Shown: positions 55,160 to 64,000 of the stretch, piece after piece
How positions within the stretch are numbered: the stretch's first letter is position 1
How the letters are laid out: the number at the start of each line of letters is the position of its first letter
Assembly: GCF_042219825.1 (NCBI RefSeq)
Contig: NZ_JBHJHQ010000003.1
Location: 372,001-436,000 of the forward strand
Origin: JBHJHP01 sp042219825
GTDB taxonomy: Bacteria; Bacteroidota; Bacteroidia; Bacteroidales; UBA5342
Direction: 5' to 3'
Length of the DNA: 64,000 bases
Notes under the pieces: generated by a model
Databases searched by the model: none
What the model was told of the DNA's origin: nothing
Seen by the model: only the letters and a program-made list of their open reading frames with translations
Program-made: the position numbers and the translations under genes

Positions 55160-56632
55160 TTAATCTTCTGTTTTGATAAAGGATATTCCTTCCACGTGCT
55201 CCCCTACAAAAAACCTTGCCATATCAGATGTTTTATACCACGCAGGTTTTCCCTCCATTTCATCATAAATCAGTTCCCCGTTTATCTTTAAATTTTCAAA
55301 GGTTATATTCTTAACCATTCTTTGCTGATTATATCCTGCAATTATCGATATGTTGGCATTTTTGCCATTATATTCCACGTTCCGAAAGGTCACATTCTCT
55401 ATTCCCAGTCCAGGAGCATTGCAATACTTTTTATTATAAAAAATACGAAGGTTTACAAGTTGACCTTCTCTGAAATCCTCCACCCTGATATCTTCAAAAA
55501 GAACGTCTTTGATGAAGTTGTTATCACCAGCATTTATCGTCATACAGCCTTGGTAGTCGACCTGCATTTCCTTATGATCAATTATGTCTATATTGGAATA
55601 TTTCAGATTTTCAATCACATCCGGATTTTCACTGTTCCCGTGAATTCCGATCATAACGGGATGTGCCACATCAGCCCAGAGTGTTGAATTTTGCATTGTA
55701 ATATTTTTACAGCCTCCGCTAAATCCTTTGCGCGTAGCATATACGGTTGTACAATCATCCGAATTGCGGCAAAATACACCATCAAATAATATGTTATTGC
55801 TTGCAAATACATTCATGCCATCTCCCCAGCCAAAGTAACTGATGCTTTTAACATTACTAATTGTTACACTGTCGGAACCACCTGTAGCACATTGTGTACA
55901 AATAATTCCTTCTACTTTTACATTTTTTGAATTGGCGATAAGAACTCCCATTTTTACGGAGTTATCAATTATTCCCCGCCCGAGCACTTTTACATCCCGG
56001 ACATTCTCAATCAGTATTTGCCCCATCAGAACAGCTCCACCTGCAACATAGACCGTTTTACCGGAAGGCACATAAAACCTGTTGTTTTCAAACTGATGAA
56101 TTCCGGGTCCAAAATAAATCAGACCAGCATCAGTGGTATCAGGAATAAAATTATCAACCGGATTAGCAAACATGTGCAGATTATGAAATATATCGCCGTT
56201 TACATCTACAGACAAATTCCGTGACTGAGACAAAGAAAAATATACTGTATTCCCAATAATCTTTGGTTCTATTCCATAGGAGAGAGGCCTGATCCGTGCA
56301 GTATTTACCGACCCCTTATTATATGTCACGGATACTTCAACTGTACCTGAAAAATCAAAATAACACATAGACGCATTTTCAACGTGATGTTTTGAACCAT
56401 CCACTTCATCAACTTTCACCAGGTAGCCAGGAACTTCTTTCCACTCCTGGTTTTTCAGGCGAACCTTAACCGTAAAATCGTCGTTATACAATTTGTCATA
56501 CGATTGTTTAGGCATATTGTAAGTGTACAGTTTATCACTATTTGTCTTTTCTGCATGCTCCGCATTCACCACAGAACGCGTGAGCAATAAACACAACAGA
56601 CAAACAAAAAGAACTTTTATTACTTTATTCAT
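55160..56632 (-). CDS. GH28-like right-handed beta-helix protein
   Basis: A secreted protein of 490 residues with a signal peptide (LLCLLLTRSVVNA) and an N-terminal beta-domain, then a parallel beta-helix with repeated IENVRDVKVLGRG and ISNVKSISYFGW rungs. Asp292-Asp293 in RNSDDCTTVYA corresponds to the catalytic DD of GH28 polygalacturonases, and AHPVMIGIHG is near the place of the usual GHG. The family also resembles GH49-type dextranases. It probably hydrolyses a glycosidic bond in a uronic or related polysaccharide. It lies 18 bases upstream of the lyase gene and is co-transcribed with it. Confidence 0.75.
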   Translation of the reverse strand: MNKVIKVLFVCLLCLLLTRSVVNAEHAEKTNSDKLYTYNMPKQSYDKLYNDDFTVKVRLKNQEWKEVPGYLVKVDEVDGSKHHVENASMCYFDFSGTVEVSVTYNKGSVNTARIRPLSYGIEPKIIGNTVYFSLSQSRNLSVDVNGDIFHNLHMFANPVDNFIPDTTDAGLIYFGPGIHQFENNRFYVPSGKTVYVAGGAVLMGQILIENVRDVKVLGRGIIDNSVKMGVLIANSKNVKVEGIICTQCATGGSDSVTISNVKSISYFGWGDGMNVFASNNILFDGVFCRNSDDCTTVYATRKGFSGGCKNITMQNSTLWADVAHPVMIGIHGNSENPDVIENLKYSNIDIIDHKEMQVDYQGCMTINAGDNNFIKDVLFEDIRVEDFREGQLVNLRIFYNKKYCNAPGLGIENVTFRNVEYNGKNANISIIAGYNQQRMVKNITFENLKINGELIYDEMEGKPAWYKTSDMARFFVGEHVEGISFIKTED

Positions 56633-56662
56633 TTAAAGACGCATTAATTATCCGATGAATAT

Positions 56663-57433
56663 TTATATCACTTCCTTAAGACGATTTTCTGCTAATCTTT
56701 GCCGAAAATATTTTGGATTTTTACCATAACTCATACTGAACGCCCTTGTGAAATATGATGGTGACGAAAACCCTGTTTTAAATGCAATTTCAGAAATATT
56801 CAATTCTCCATTTTCCAATAAGTACCGGGCAACTTTCAGTTTTTCATTCTGGATAAAACTTACAACCGTCATTCCGGTAAGCTTTTTAATTTTCCTGTAA
56901 AGATGGTTTTTGGAAATACCCATTATACGGCTTAATTTACCTACCCCAAAATCTGTATCGTCCATATGCTCCAGTATTGTTGCAGCAACCTCCTTTATAA
57001 AATCTTTTTCATTATCAGCTCCTGCAATCTCTGCATACACTTTTTTTATAATCTCCTTTCTGTAAGTCAGAACATTTTGGATTTTAAGTATTAAATAACC
57101 ATGGTTTACAGGCCAGTTCAGGACGTCAACACCAAAAACATTAAGGCAGTGTTTCAAACAATCCTTTTGAACACGGGTATTTAAAATAAATATGGGAGAA
57201 GTACTATTTTGATAGCTGCTTCTGATAATGGTACCTATACTCATACATTGCGAAAGAGAACCACTGCTGAAATACAGAATACTATCAAAATATTGCCCAT
57301 GAATAATACTTTTTACATTTTCCGCCAAAGTTACGGTAACCTGAAATTCATGACCTAAGTTTTCGGAAAATGTCTTAATTTCATTGTTTTCAAGATGCGT
57401 AATCAGTAAAATTTTAATTGTATCCCCATTCAT
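56663..57433 (-). CDS. AraC family regulator with pseudo-receiver domain
   Basis: A protein of 256 residues. The first 120 have a receiver-like fold (IKILLITHLENNE, FDSILYFSSGSLS, VDVLNWPVNHGYLIL), but the acidic pocket, the phospho-acceptor Asp (Phe55 in its place) and the conserved Lys are gone. The C-terminal 100 residues are an AraC DNA-binding domain with two helix-turn-helix motifs (GVGKLSRIMGISKNHLYRKI, ISEIAFKTGFSSPSYFTRAF). It is probably a phosphorylation-independent activator of the downstream GH28-like and lyase genes, 30 bases away. The inducer is unknown. Confidence 0.82.
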   Translation of the reverse strand: MNGDTIKILLITHLENNEIKTFSENLGHEFQVTVTLAENVKSIIHGQYFDSILYFSSGSLSQCMSIGTIIRSSYQNSTSPIFILNTRVQKDCLKHCLNVFGVDVLNWPVNHGYLILKIQNVLTYRKEIIKKVYAEIAGADNEKDFIKEVAATILEHMDDTDFGVGKLSRIMGISKNHLYRKIKKLTGMTVVSFIQNEKLKVARYLLENGELNISEIAFKTGFSSPSYFTRAFSMSYGKNPKYFRQRLAENRLKEVI

Positions 57434-57578
57434 ATTCTATATCTCACAGTACTTTCAATAATTCAGTGTTGTATCGATCAACAAATTTGAAAACTCTGCA
57501 GAAAACAGACTTTAAATTATCAACAATTGGCTATCAATTATCAGTAAATGCAAGTAAATACTGCTGAAGTGTCCCGAA

Positions 57579-59876
57579 TTATTCAATTTTTACGTTTACC
57601 GTTTTTAGTTCTTTATTGTATTCTCCTCTAACGGTATTACCATTTATACTCAAATCTGAATCCGGATGTTTCTGATGCAATTGAAAATTTACATCTGGCT
57701 GACCATGAAAAGTTACATGGGGCTGTCCATTAAAATCTTCAACCAACATGGTGTATTTTGACAAGGCATGCGCCAGTACTTTGTAATCCCTTCGCAGATA
57801 ACTTCCGTGTGCCATAAACAGATCATCAATATTTTCGGTGGTACATTCTTTTTCATTTTGTTTATAGCTTACAGCCAGTAGATACGTATCTGTACTCCAA
57901 CCGTTCATATCTATTACACTGTTGCGGTGTTTGATCCGTCCATCGGCCAGCAGGTTTAAATAAACCTCCGTTATCTGACCGTTCTGAGTAATCCGAACAC
58001 CCAGGAAGTTTTTTCCTTCAAACCGTTCCAGTAGCGGCAGATTATCTTTATTCGTATTGTCTTTTAAGATGATAGCATTGATCAGTTTGGTTCGATCCGT
58101 TATTTTATTCTGGCTCACTGACCAGTATGATACCTTTTTTTCAGGATGATGATCTGCATAACCCTGCCGTTCTTCCAGTCTCATCTTTTCGGGAAAATCG
58201 TGTGGCAGGCCGCCATCAGGGAAGGTCTCTGGAAATAATGGATGAACCAGAACTTCTGCGCCGTCTTCTTTAATGGAAAGATCCAAACCATGACGTTCGG
58301 ATTCACCATTATAATGCAGGAGCCACTCGAACTGCCCAGGTTCATGTGATAACAGATCATCAATGATCAGGATCACGTCACCCACCCAGATAAAACTCCG
58401 GTAATTCCGTGCAAAATACAATGCTGTTGGTCCGGTAGCATCTGCCAGCAGATATTTAAAGTTTTTCCCGTCAATCAGGTTATACAGTTTCCCCGGACGA
58501 ATTACGCCGTAATACTGATCTTTTTCACGTTGAGCCTTTCCGTTCCATAACACTACATTTTGTGCCACACTCTGACAATAATATTGCGTGTACAGTGGAT
58601 TCCCATAAGAAGAATTTCCGGAATCCATGATCAGGTTTTTCCCTTTATGAAAGAGGATAAATGAATTGGCATCAGCATGTGCATGGTTCCAGGTAAACCC
58701 GGATTTTACTGCCAGCATGGTTGCGTTATCATCCCATGAATCACGCACGGTTGCCCAACCCATATCGGCATACAAATGAGCATCTGGTAATTCCGGCACA
58801 TAAGATTCATCCAACCGGGGAAGTCTCGGATAGAGGATCAGACCAACCGGCGTATTCAATTGAAGTGCTTCCCTATCACTTCCCTTCACCATCTGATTCA
58901 GGTACCATGCATACCTGTCTTCTTGGTAACCCATATCCCACAACAGGGTTATGCAGGCATTTCCGTTGCGTGACAGGTTCCCATCCCCAAAATTGACAGA
59001 CATTGGTCCTTCACTGGTATAATAGGTTGTATAAATAAAAAAATCAGCAATTTTATCAAGAATAGGCAATTCGGGTTGCTGTTTATCAGGAAATACATTG
59101 GAAAAGGCATAACGGTACAACAGGTATTGTGATATCCCGTATGATGTGTAATTAATACCCTCATAACAGCCGCCGTCCTTATCAAATGTAGGCGGTTTAT
59201 TCTGTAGTACACTACCGGCATAGTTCAACCATTCCGGGGTAGTGGCAGATATTTCTTCTAACCAGTCTTCCGCTTCCGGAATTTCATCTCTAACAGCAAC
59301 AGATGATAATCCGGCCGTATATACACAGGCGCTCCACCAGTTGTGCCCCATGGTATCGAAGGTATGCTGGTTCGTCAGAGGATTCAGCCAGTCATGCAGA
59401 GCAGGCTCGATGCCAACCCTCACAAATCCTTCCGCTATCTGTTGGCGTTCCCGTGTTGACAGATAATCATAGATACAGTCGTATCCTAAAGCAATATCAA
59501 AGCTGGTATGCGAGGTTCCCAGTCCGGCAATCCAGGGTGGTATCCGGTTCAGCAAATCCCTGCCTTCCCAGGTTTCCCTGGCAGTGTAATCCAGCAATAT
59601 CCTTTTAATTACTTCAGCATATTTAACTTCCCCGGTCATTCTGTACACCAATCCAAGTTCCTGACAATCCCTGCTTCCATTTTTGTCCTGCATTGAAAGC
59701 TGATCGGCCCTGTTAAGTTGAGCTTTCCAGGCCGCTTCTACAGTTTCACTGGTTCGTATCTGAGCCTTAAGCTTTTGAATATTTGCATTGGTATGAAAAA
59801 GGTAGTTTCTGGCCTGTACATGGATAACGGATAAACAAAAGAGTGTTATAAGAATGATTGTTTTATACATAGCCAA
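57579..59876 (-). CDS. Heparinase II/III family polysaccharide lyase
   Basis: A secreted protein of 765 residues with a signal peptide ending near IHVQA. The N-terminal alpha-toroid (about 60-370; WWSACVYTAGLSSVA, SYGISQYLLYRYAF) is followed by the heparinase II/III-type beta-sandwich (about 385-700; NHAHADANSFILF, MDSGNSSYGNP, FIWVGDVILIIDD). HAHADANSF holds the likely catalytic and metal-binding histidines. The family cleaves uronate-containing chains by beta-elimination. It is transcribed on its own, 145 bases before the AraC gene in the same direction, so it may be under that regulator's control. Confidence 0.85.
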   Translation of the reverse strand: MAMYKTIILITLFCLSVIHVQARNYLFHTNANIQKLKAQIRTSETVEAAWKAQLNRADQLSMQDKNGSRDCQELGLVYRMTGEVKYAEVIKRILLDYTARETWEGRDLLNRIPPWIAGLGTSHTSFDIALGYDCIYDYLSTRERQQIAEGFVRVGIEPALHDWLNPLTNQHTFDTMGHNWWSACVYTAGLSSVAVRDEIPEAEDWLEEISATTPEWLNYAGSVLQNKPPTFDKDGGCYEGINYTSYGISQYLLYRYAFSNVFPDKQQPELPILDKIADFFIYTTYYTSEGPMSVNFGDGNLSRNGNACITLLWDMGYQEDRYAWYLNQMVKGSDREALQLNTPVGLILYPRLPRLDESYVPELPDAHLYADMGWATVRDSWDDNATMLAVKSGFTWNHAHADANSFILFHKGKNLIMDSGNSSYGNPLYTQYYCQSVAQNVVLWNGKAQREKDQYYGVIRPGKLYNLIDGKNFKYLLADATGPTALYFARNYRSFIWVGDVILIIDDLLSHEPGQFEWLLHYNGESERHGLDLSIKEDGAEVLVHPLFPETFPDGGLPHDFPEKMRLEERQGYADHHPEKKVSYWSVSQNKITDRTKLINAIILKDNTNKDNLPLLERFEGKNFLGVRITQNGQITEVYLNLLADGRIKHRNSVIDMNGWSTDTYLLAVSYKQNEKECTTENIDDLFMAHGSYLRRDYKVLAHALSKYTMLVEDFNGQPHVTFHGQPDVNFQLHQKHPDSDLSINGNTVRGEYNKELKTVNVKIE

Positions 59877-60168
59877 AGTACTTTAAATTAAAATTGAATC
59901 TCCAATCTGCAAATCAATATCAAAAATACAGGATTTACAGGGTTATCCCTTTAAATTAAAGCTTGTTTCCTATCACTTATTGCCAGGTTTGGAATCATGT
60001 CCGGCATAATTATATTATATAAGAGATACTGGTCTTCAGTGCAACTGCTCAGCTTCTGGAAATTTGATAAAATCCAATATAATATATCAGGCAAGGAATT
60101 AGTGGGAACAATGGAAACTGTATATTTTCAGATGGCTCCAGAATAATATCTTTCAAAATTAATCTGAT

Positions 60169-61305
60169 TTATTCTGTAGGAAGATCAATAAAAAAGGTTG
60201 TTCCATCTGTTTTATTGCTTGTAAATCCCACTTTGCCATTCAGATAGTTTTCGCCAAGAATTTTCATGCTGTATGTACCTAATCCACGACCGTTGCCTTT
60301 GCTGGAGAAAGAGCGCTGAAAAATCTGTTTCTGAATGGAATCAGGCATTACATAATCATTTTTAACCCAAAACTTAACTATTGAATCCGTCTTGCCGGCA
60401 CCGATCTGAATTACTGAATTTCTTTCATTAACAGCTTCAGCTGCATTTTTTAACATGTTAACCATAATTCTGGTTAGTAATGCTTTATCCGTATAAATCC
60501 TGATATTTTCAATACCGGAGAAATCAATTTTTTTCCCTTTAACTACTTCATGTTTAGATATTATATCAACGGATGACTGGATGATATCAACAGCACTGAC
60601 ATCAATGAAGTCTACTTTTAACTCGCCTGATTCGGCATTCAGGAGTTGTTTGAATGAAATAATCTGCTCCAGAATATCCTTACTAGCATCCTTCAGATGG
60701 CTAAAAATATCCCTTTCTTTATTCAGATCCGAACTGGTGTCAAGGTATTCCATCAATCCACTTATACCGCCAACAGAATTAACCAGATCATGAAAGAAAA
60801 TCTTCTCCATTTGTTCCTTTCGTTTATCTGAACTTATATCAATCAGGCTAACAATATAATAGATATTATGACTTATCCTGACTGGTACCGATGACACTGA
60901 AAAATCATATGCAATGGTTTTATCTCCTTGGCTTGAACTAATACGGCATTCAGATGTCACTTTATCCTGCTGTCTCTGAGATTCGTTAAGAGTCTGAAAT
61001 AAACCACAATACTTGCAAGAATCAGATGTATTACACCCATGAGGCGTTTCAGAAGCATGAATACATGAAACCACTTCGCCTGGTCGCATACCTATCAGTA
61101 TTTTATCCGTTTCTATATCCAGCAACTGTAAGGTTTCATTACTTGCAAAAATGACCTGACGTGTACTGTTTAATACAAATGCAACTGTTGATATGGAATT
61201 GAAAACATCTTTGAAATACTCCAAAGACATGATTAAAGATCTTTCAGAATCCAGAATATCTGGTGAATATCTTTTATTTAAGTTAGCTTCTTTTTCTCTG
61301 TTCAT
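60169..61305 (-). CDS. PAS-domain sensor histidine kinase with cysteine cluster
   Basis: A cytosolic protein of 378 residues with no transmembrane helix. A PAS domain (about 25-165) contains Cys81, Cys91, Cys97 and Cys100 plus His83 and His89 (SCIHASETPHGC, SCKYCG), a pattern suited to a metal or iron-sulfur cofactor. The phospho-acceptor is in FFHDLVNSVGG, the N box in MVNMLKNAAEAV, and the G2 box in GNGRGLGTYSMKI. It senses redox, metal or another cytosolic cue. It is divergent from the STAS-like gene at 61577; no response regulator is adjacent. Confidence 0.85.
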   Translation of the reverse strand: MNREKEANLNKRYSPDILDSERSLIMSLEYFKDVFNSISTVAFVLNSTRQVIFASNETLQLLDIETDKILIGMRPGEVVSCIHASETPHGCNTSDSCKYCGLFQTLNESQRQQDKVTSECRISSSQGDKTIAYDFSVSSVPVRISHNIYYIVSLIDISSDKRKEQMEKIFFHDLVNSVGGISGLMEYLDTSSDLNKERDIFSHLKDASKDILEQIISFKQLLNAESGELKVDFIDVSAVDIIQSSVDIISKHEVVKGKKIDFSGIENIRIYTDKALLTRIMVNMLKNAAEAVNERNSVIQIGAGKTDSIVKFWVKNDYVMPDSIQKQIFQRSFSSKGNGRGLGTYSMKILGENYLNGKVGFTSNKTDGTTFFIDLPTE

Positions 61306-61576
61306 TTATTCTCACTGATCTCTTCGTTAAGACTTGCAAGTTGGCAAATTTCCCGGTTTTATAGGACTAAAGTAGCAAAATGTTTATTGCATCTCTATAA
61401 ATAGGATTATAGAAATATCAGTACTGAGGCGGATTATCAGTCAAAACAGGGTCGATTTTTTGAATATATTCTTAAAAAATGTGCAATTTAATCACATTGA
61501 AAATATGAACATTTGTTAAATATTTATTGCGAATGTAAAACACTACCACATCATTACAAACTGAATAGACAGATAT

Positions 61577-61945
61577 ATGAATACATTAGTTGATTTCCGT
61601 TTTAGTAAAGGCATTCTATATAAAGCAGTTGAAGGCATTATCACTAAGGATTTGATTTTCCAGTCATGGAACAAAGTATTTGATACCATTGACACATCGC
61701 ATGAAATACGGGGCGTAATTATTGATTGCTCCAAAGGCCATTTTGACATTCCTGTGAGCATGTTTACTGAAGTAATCACATTTTATAAAAATCTTTTCGA
61801 CATGCATTGCAACAGCAGGGTTGCTGTCATAACCAATAATCCCGGTGATGCTGTTCTATCTATTCTCCTGGAATCGGCGGTCACTTACAGTAATACTAAA
61901 ACATTCTCAACAATTGAAGCGGCTGAATTATGGTTAATAAAGTAA
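61577..61945 (+). CDS. SpoIIAA/STAS-like small protein
   Basis: A protein of 122 residues with the alternating beta-alpha pattern of SpoIIAA-like STAS domains (FRFSKGILYKAVEGIITKD, EIRGVIIDCSKGHFDIP, SRVAVITNNPGDAVLSIL). The call comes from general pattern only. A cytosolic regulator is likely. It is divergent from the PAS kinase gene, with 271 bases between them, and is followed by a clear terminator. Pairing with the kinase is possible but not shown. Confidence 0.55.
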   Translation: MNTLVDFRFSKGILYKAVEGIITKDLIFQSWNKVFDTIDTSHEIRGVIIDCSKGHFDIPVSMFTEVITFYKNLFDMHCNSRVAVITNNPGDAVLSILLESAVTYSNTKTFSTIEAAELWLIK

Positions 61946-62007
61946 TCGTAACAGCATATATGACTTAAGGCTCCTATTATTTATTCCATATAAATAATAC
62001 TTCACCC

Positions 62008-62044
62008 GTCAGCTACGAATCCCAAGCGTAGCTGACTTTTTTTT
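62008..62044 (+). terminator. Rho-independent terminator after the STAS-like gene
   Basis: A perfect ten-base stem, GTCAGCTACG (62008-62017) and CGTAGCTGAC (62027-62036), followed by eight T. It terminates the plus-strand small gene and also lies just beyond the end of the convergent GH88 gene. Confidence 0.85.
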
Positions 62045-62095
62045 ATGATATGAATTAAATCAGGGAACTATCAATACCCTGATTCAGATCACATG

Positions 62096-63313
62096 TTAAA
62101 CCGGATTTTCCAGCATAATATTTTTAAGCCGTAATAAGGCTTCCAGGTAATAATAATCTGCATAAATAAGTGGAACATCTATTTCAGAATAATTGGGTTT
62201 ATTTCCAGTAGAATGTATGAGTATGCAAGGCATATCAGAAGGTGCCTGATACATATGAGATGACAGTTCAGCCAGCATATCTACTGCAGCATTTTTATAT
62301 CGGGCAGCCAAAGTATCGTTCTTTTCAAAGCCGGATAGTTCCAGAAGAGCAGAAGCCACAATAGCCGCGGAAGATGCATCCTTAGGTGCATCAGGGATAT
62401 CCGGATCTTCAAAATCCCAATACGGGATCATATCATTTGGAAGCCTCCTTAAATAAACCTCTGCCAGCTTTTCAGCGGTCTCCAGAAACTCAGGTTTGCC
62501 GGTCTCCCTGTAGCACATGGTGAACCCATATATTCCCCAGGCCTGACCGCGGGCCCACATGGAACTGTCACTGTATCCCTGATGCGTTACTCCTTTAATA
62601 AAACCACCGTTTACAGTATCGTAGACGGCCACGTGATACGTGGTATAATCAGGACGAATATGATGTTTCAAGGTTGTTTCAGCATGCTTCACAGCTATAT
62701 TATAAAGGTTTGGTGATCCACCATATTTTGTTGCCTGAAATAACAACTCCAGGTTCATCATATTATCAATGATGGTGTTATGGGGCCAGTTCATTTTTTG
62801 AACCATCGCAGGCCAGGACAGTATTGTTCCAACAGTAGGATTATACAGGGTTGCAAGTGAATCTGCAGCTCTGATAATACATTTTTTATACCCCGGCTTA
62901 TGGATCAGACGTTCACCGTTGCCATAGCTACAGTATAACATGAACCCAAGGTCATGATCTGCAACCGGTACATCCAATACTCCGGATAATGCTTCTGTTG
63001 ATTTCTCTGCATCTTTAAGGATGGTACTATCGCCAGTTGCCTCGAAGCTGTACCACAAAATACCGGGCCAGAAACCACTGGTCCAGTCGTGAATGCTTGC
63101 CAGTTTCCATTCCTTATTGCCGGTTTCTATAGTACGTGGCATCCGGTTTGTATCAGAGAGTATGGTTTCTGATAATTTTACTTTATCAACAGCATGCTGT
63201 ATGGCTTTGTCAACGTTAAAAACCCTTTTTTCCGGTTTCTCAACTGCAACATGACATGCAGTGATCCCCAGAGACAGCATGATGAATAAAGTTTTGTGAT
63301 TTATTTTCCTCAT
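62096..63313 (-). CDS. GH88 unsaturated glucuronyl hydrolase
   Basis: A protein of 405 residues with a lipoprotein-like signal (LSLGITAC). The alpha/alpha barrel shows the GH88 motifs: DHDLGFM (Asp119/Asp121) and DNMMNLELL (Asp183, the likely catalytic acid), and also WARGQAWGIYG. It removes the 4,5-unsaturated uronic acid that polysaccharide lyases leave at the non-reducing end, so it is the natural partner of the lyases at 51341 and 57579. It is a monocistronic gene between a terminator and the receiver-AraC gene. Confidence 0.92.
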   Translation of the reverse strand: MRKINHKTLFIMLSLGITACHVAVEKPEKRVFNVDKAIQHAVDKVKLSETILSDTNRMPRTIETGNKEWKLASIHDWTSGFWPGILWYSFEATGDSTILKDAEKSTEALSGVLDVPVADHDLGFMLYCSYGNGERLIHKPGYKKCIIRAADSLATLYNPTVGTILSWPAMVQKMNWPHNTIIDNMMNLELLFQATKYGGSPNLYNIAVKHAETTLKHHIRPDYTTYHVAVYDTVNGGFIKGVTHQGYSDSSMWARGQAWGIYGFTMCYRETGKPEFLETAEKLAEVYLRRLPNDMIPYWDFEDPDIPDAPKDASSAAIVASALLELSGFEKNDTLAARYKNAAVDMLAELSSHMYQAPSDMPCILIHSTGNKPNYSEIDVPLIYADYYYLEALLRLKNIMLENPV

Positions 63314-63452
63314 AAGATGTAGTTAAACCACAAAAATAGACAGAGTGATTTGTATCTGCTTTAAACAGTAAATATATCTCTTTAAATTATCACTATGTCG
63401 CACAATACAATCGGAAATTGTAAACTGTATTAGGAGTTGCCGTACTAACGCA

Positions 63453-64000
63453 TTATCTCATATGCCGTTTTACATATTCTGTCGGCGAACAACCAAAATA
63501 ATCGGAAAAGGATTTGGAGAAGTACGCATGAGAATTAAATCCGACCCTGTATCCGATTTCTTTTACGGAATCTTCTCCTTTCAGCAGCAGTTCTGCACTG
63601 TATTTTAAACGAACCGTCCGAATAAAACCACTGGGATTCTGTCCTGTCAGTAACGATATTTTATTAAAAAGACTACTGGAACTAATCCTTAACTCACTAC
63701 ACAGATCACTGACAGAGAAGTCACTTTTATCCAGATTTTCAGTAATTATTCCGATAACATTGTCCAGAAATTTTTCATCTTTCGTTTTAACATCCTTCGA
63801 AGTTAGATCAGTAAACAAATTCCGGTTCTTTATCTGCTCAACCAATCTTTCCCTATTCTCAATCATATTTGCCACCCTCACCATAACTTCAGTCATATAA
63901 AATGGCTTTGAGAGATAGGCATCAGCACCTGTTTCATAGGCTTTAATCCGGTCATCCACCTGTGACAGAGCTGTTAACAACAGTACCGGAATGCTGCAAG
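63453..64000 (-). CDS. Receiver-AraC regulator, probably the end of a hybrid two-component system
   Basis: Only the C-terminal part of about 182 residues is in the window; the frame stays open to the right edge. It begins within a receiver domain (IPVLLLTALSQVDDRIKAYE, then ADAYLSKPF with the conserved Lys). An AraC DNA-binding domain follows, with two helix-turn-helix motifs (SVSDLCSELRISSSSLFNKI, VKEIGYRVGFNSHAYFSKSF). This is the ending of propeller-type hybrid sensor-regulators of polysaccharide loci in Bacteroidota. It would activate nearby CAZyme genes, such as GH88, which begins 139 bases downstream. TTG 63980 is not a true start. Confidence 0.88.
   Translation of the reverse strand, partial: CSIPVLLLTALSQVDDRIKAYETGADAYLSKPFYMTEVMVRVANMIENRERLVEQIKNRNLFTDLTSKDVKTKDEKFLDNVIGIITENLDKSDFSVSDLCSELRISSSSLFNKISLLTGQNPSGFIRTVRLKYSAELLLKGEDSVKEIGYRVGFNSHAYFSKSFSDYFGCSPTEYVKRHMR

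Noticed and set aside
63978..63980. TTG start for a stand-alone 175-residue AraC regulator
   Set aside because: The codons before it continue a receiver domain (IPVLLLTAL), so the gene runs beyond the right edge.
1..64000. CRISPR arrays, tRNA, rRNA or prophage genes
   Set aside because: No regularly spaced repeats, no tRNA-like cloverleaf and no phage or transposase proteins were seen on either strand when reading by eye.

Overview
The window comes from a Bacteroidota genome. Supporting signs are two proteins with Por-type (T9SS) C-terminal sorting domains, lipoproteins with Cys lipoboxes, propeller-type sensor kinases, several DUF families typical of the phylum, TAnnTTTG-type promoter boxes and many secreted glycoside hydrolases. 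The sequence is AT-rich by eye. Free-living Marinilabiliales-like polysaccharide degraders fit best, but the species cannot be named from the sequence. No tRNA, rRNA, CRISPR array, transposase or prophage gene was seen.

Layout. 1-1349: end of the ribosome-assembly GTPase gene der and a DUF2179 membrane protein. 1415-9866: a four-enzyme cluster (GH31 with PA14, GH3, GH39, GH43) suited to xyloglucan/xylan oligosaccharides, with a MITE-like palindromic element after the first gene. 10064-14928: six secreted or outer-membrane proteins, mostly of unknown function. 14973-20704: Cu/Zn superoxide dismutase, type II NADH dehydrogenase, an ECF sigma factor with a membrane partner, and a MarR-MATE efflux unit with a perfect 20-bp operator palindrome. 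20948-22297: an AmpG-like MFS permease.

22744-37193 is the most unusual part: nine tightly packed genes on one strand. They are an FAD-dependent phytoene-desaturase-like oxidoreductase, a seven-helix protein resembling Pyr4-type membrane terpene cyclases, three sensor kinases sharing one kinase module, a lone receiver, a receiver fused to an adenylate cyclase, a YitT-family membrane protein and an HD-domain phosphohydrolase. No DNA-binding output domain is present, so the only recognisable output of the phosphorelay is cyclic-nucleotide synthesis.

37198-43533: a heterodimeric ABC exporter with one degenerate ATP site, two SDR oxidoreductases and a CPBP-type membrane protein. 43667-64000: a second carbohydrate region. 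It holds a GH63-like enzyme with GH3, a DUF3124 lipoprotein, a dihaem cytochrome c, a DUF4251 protein, a GH43-like protein, a large T9SS-exported alginate-lyase-fold protein, a GH28-like beta-helix protein, a pseudo-receiver AraC regulator, a heparinase II/III-family lyase, a PAS histidine kinase, a STAS-like protein, a GH88 unsaturated glucuronyl hydrolase and the end of a receiver-AraC regulator. Lyases plus GH88 point to a uronic-acid-containing polysaccharide as substrate. No SusC/SusD pair lies in the window, so uptake must be encoded elsewhere.
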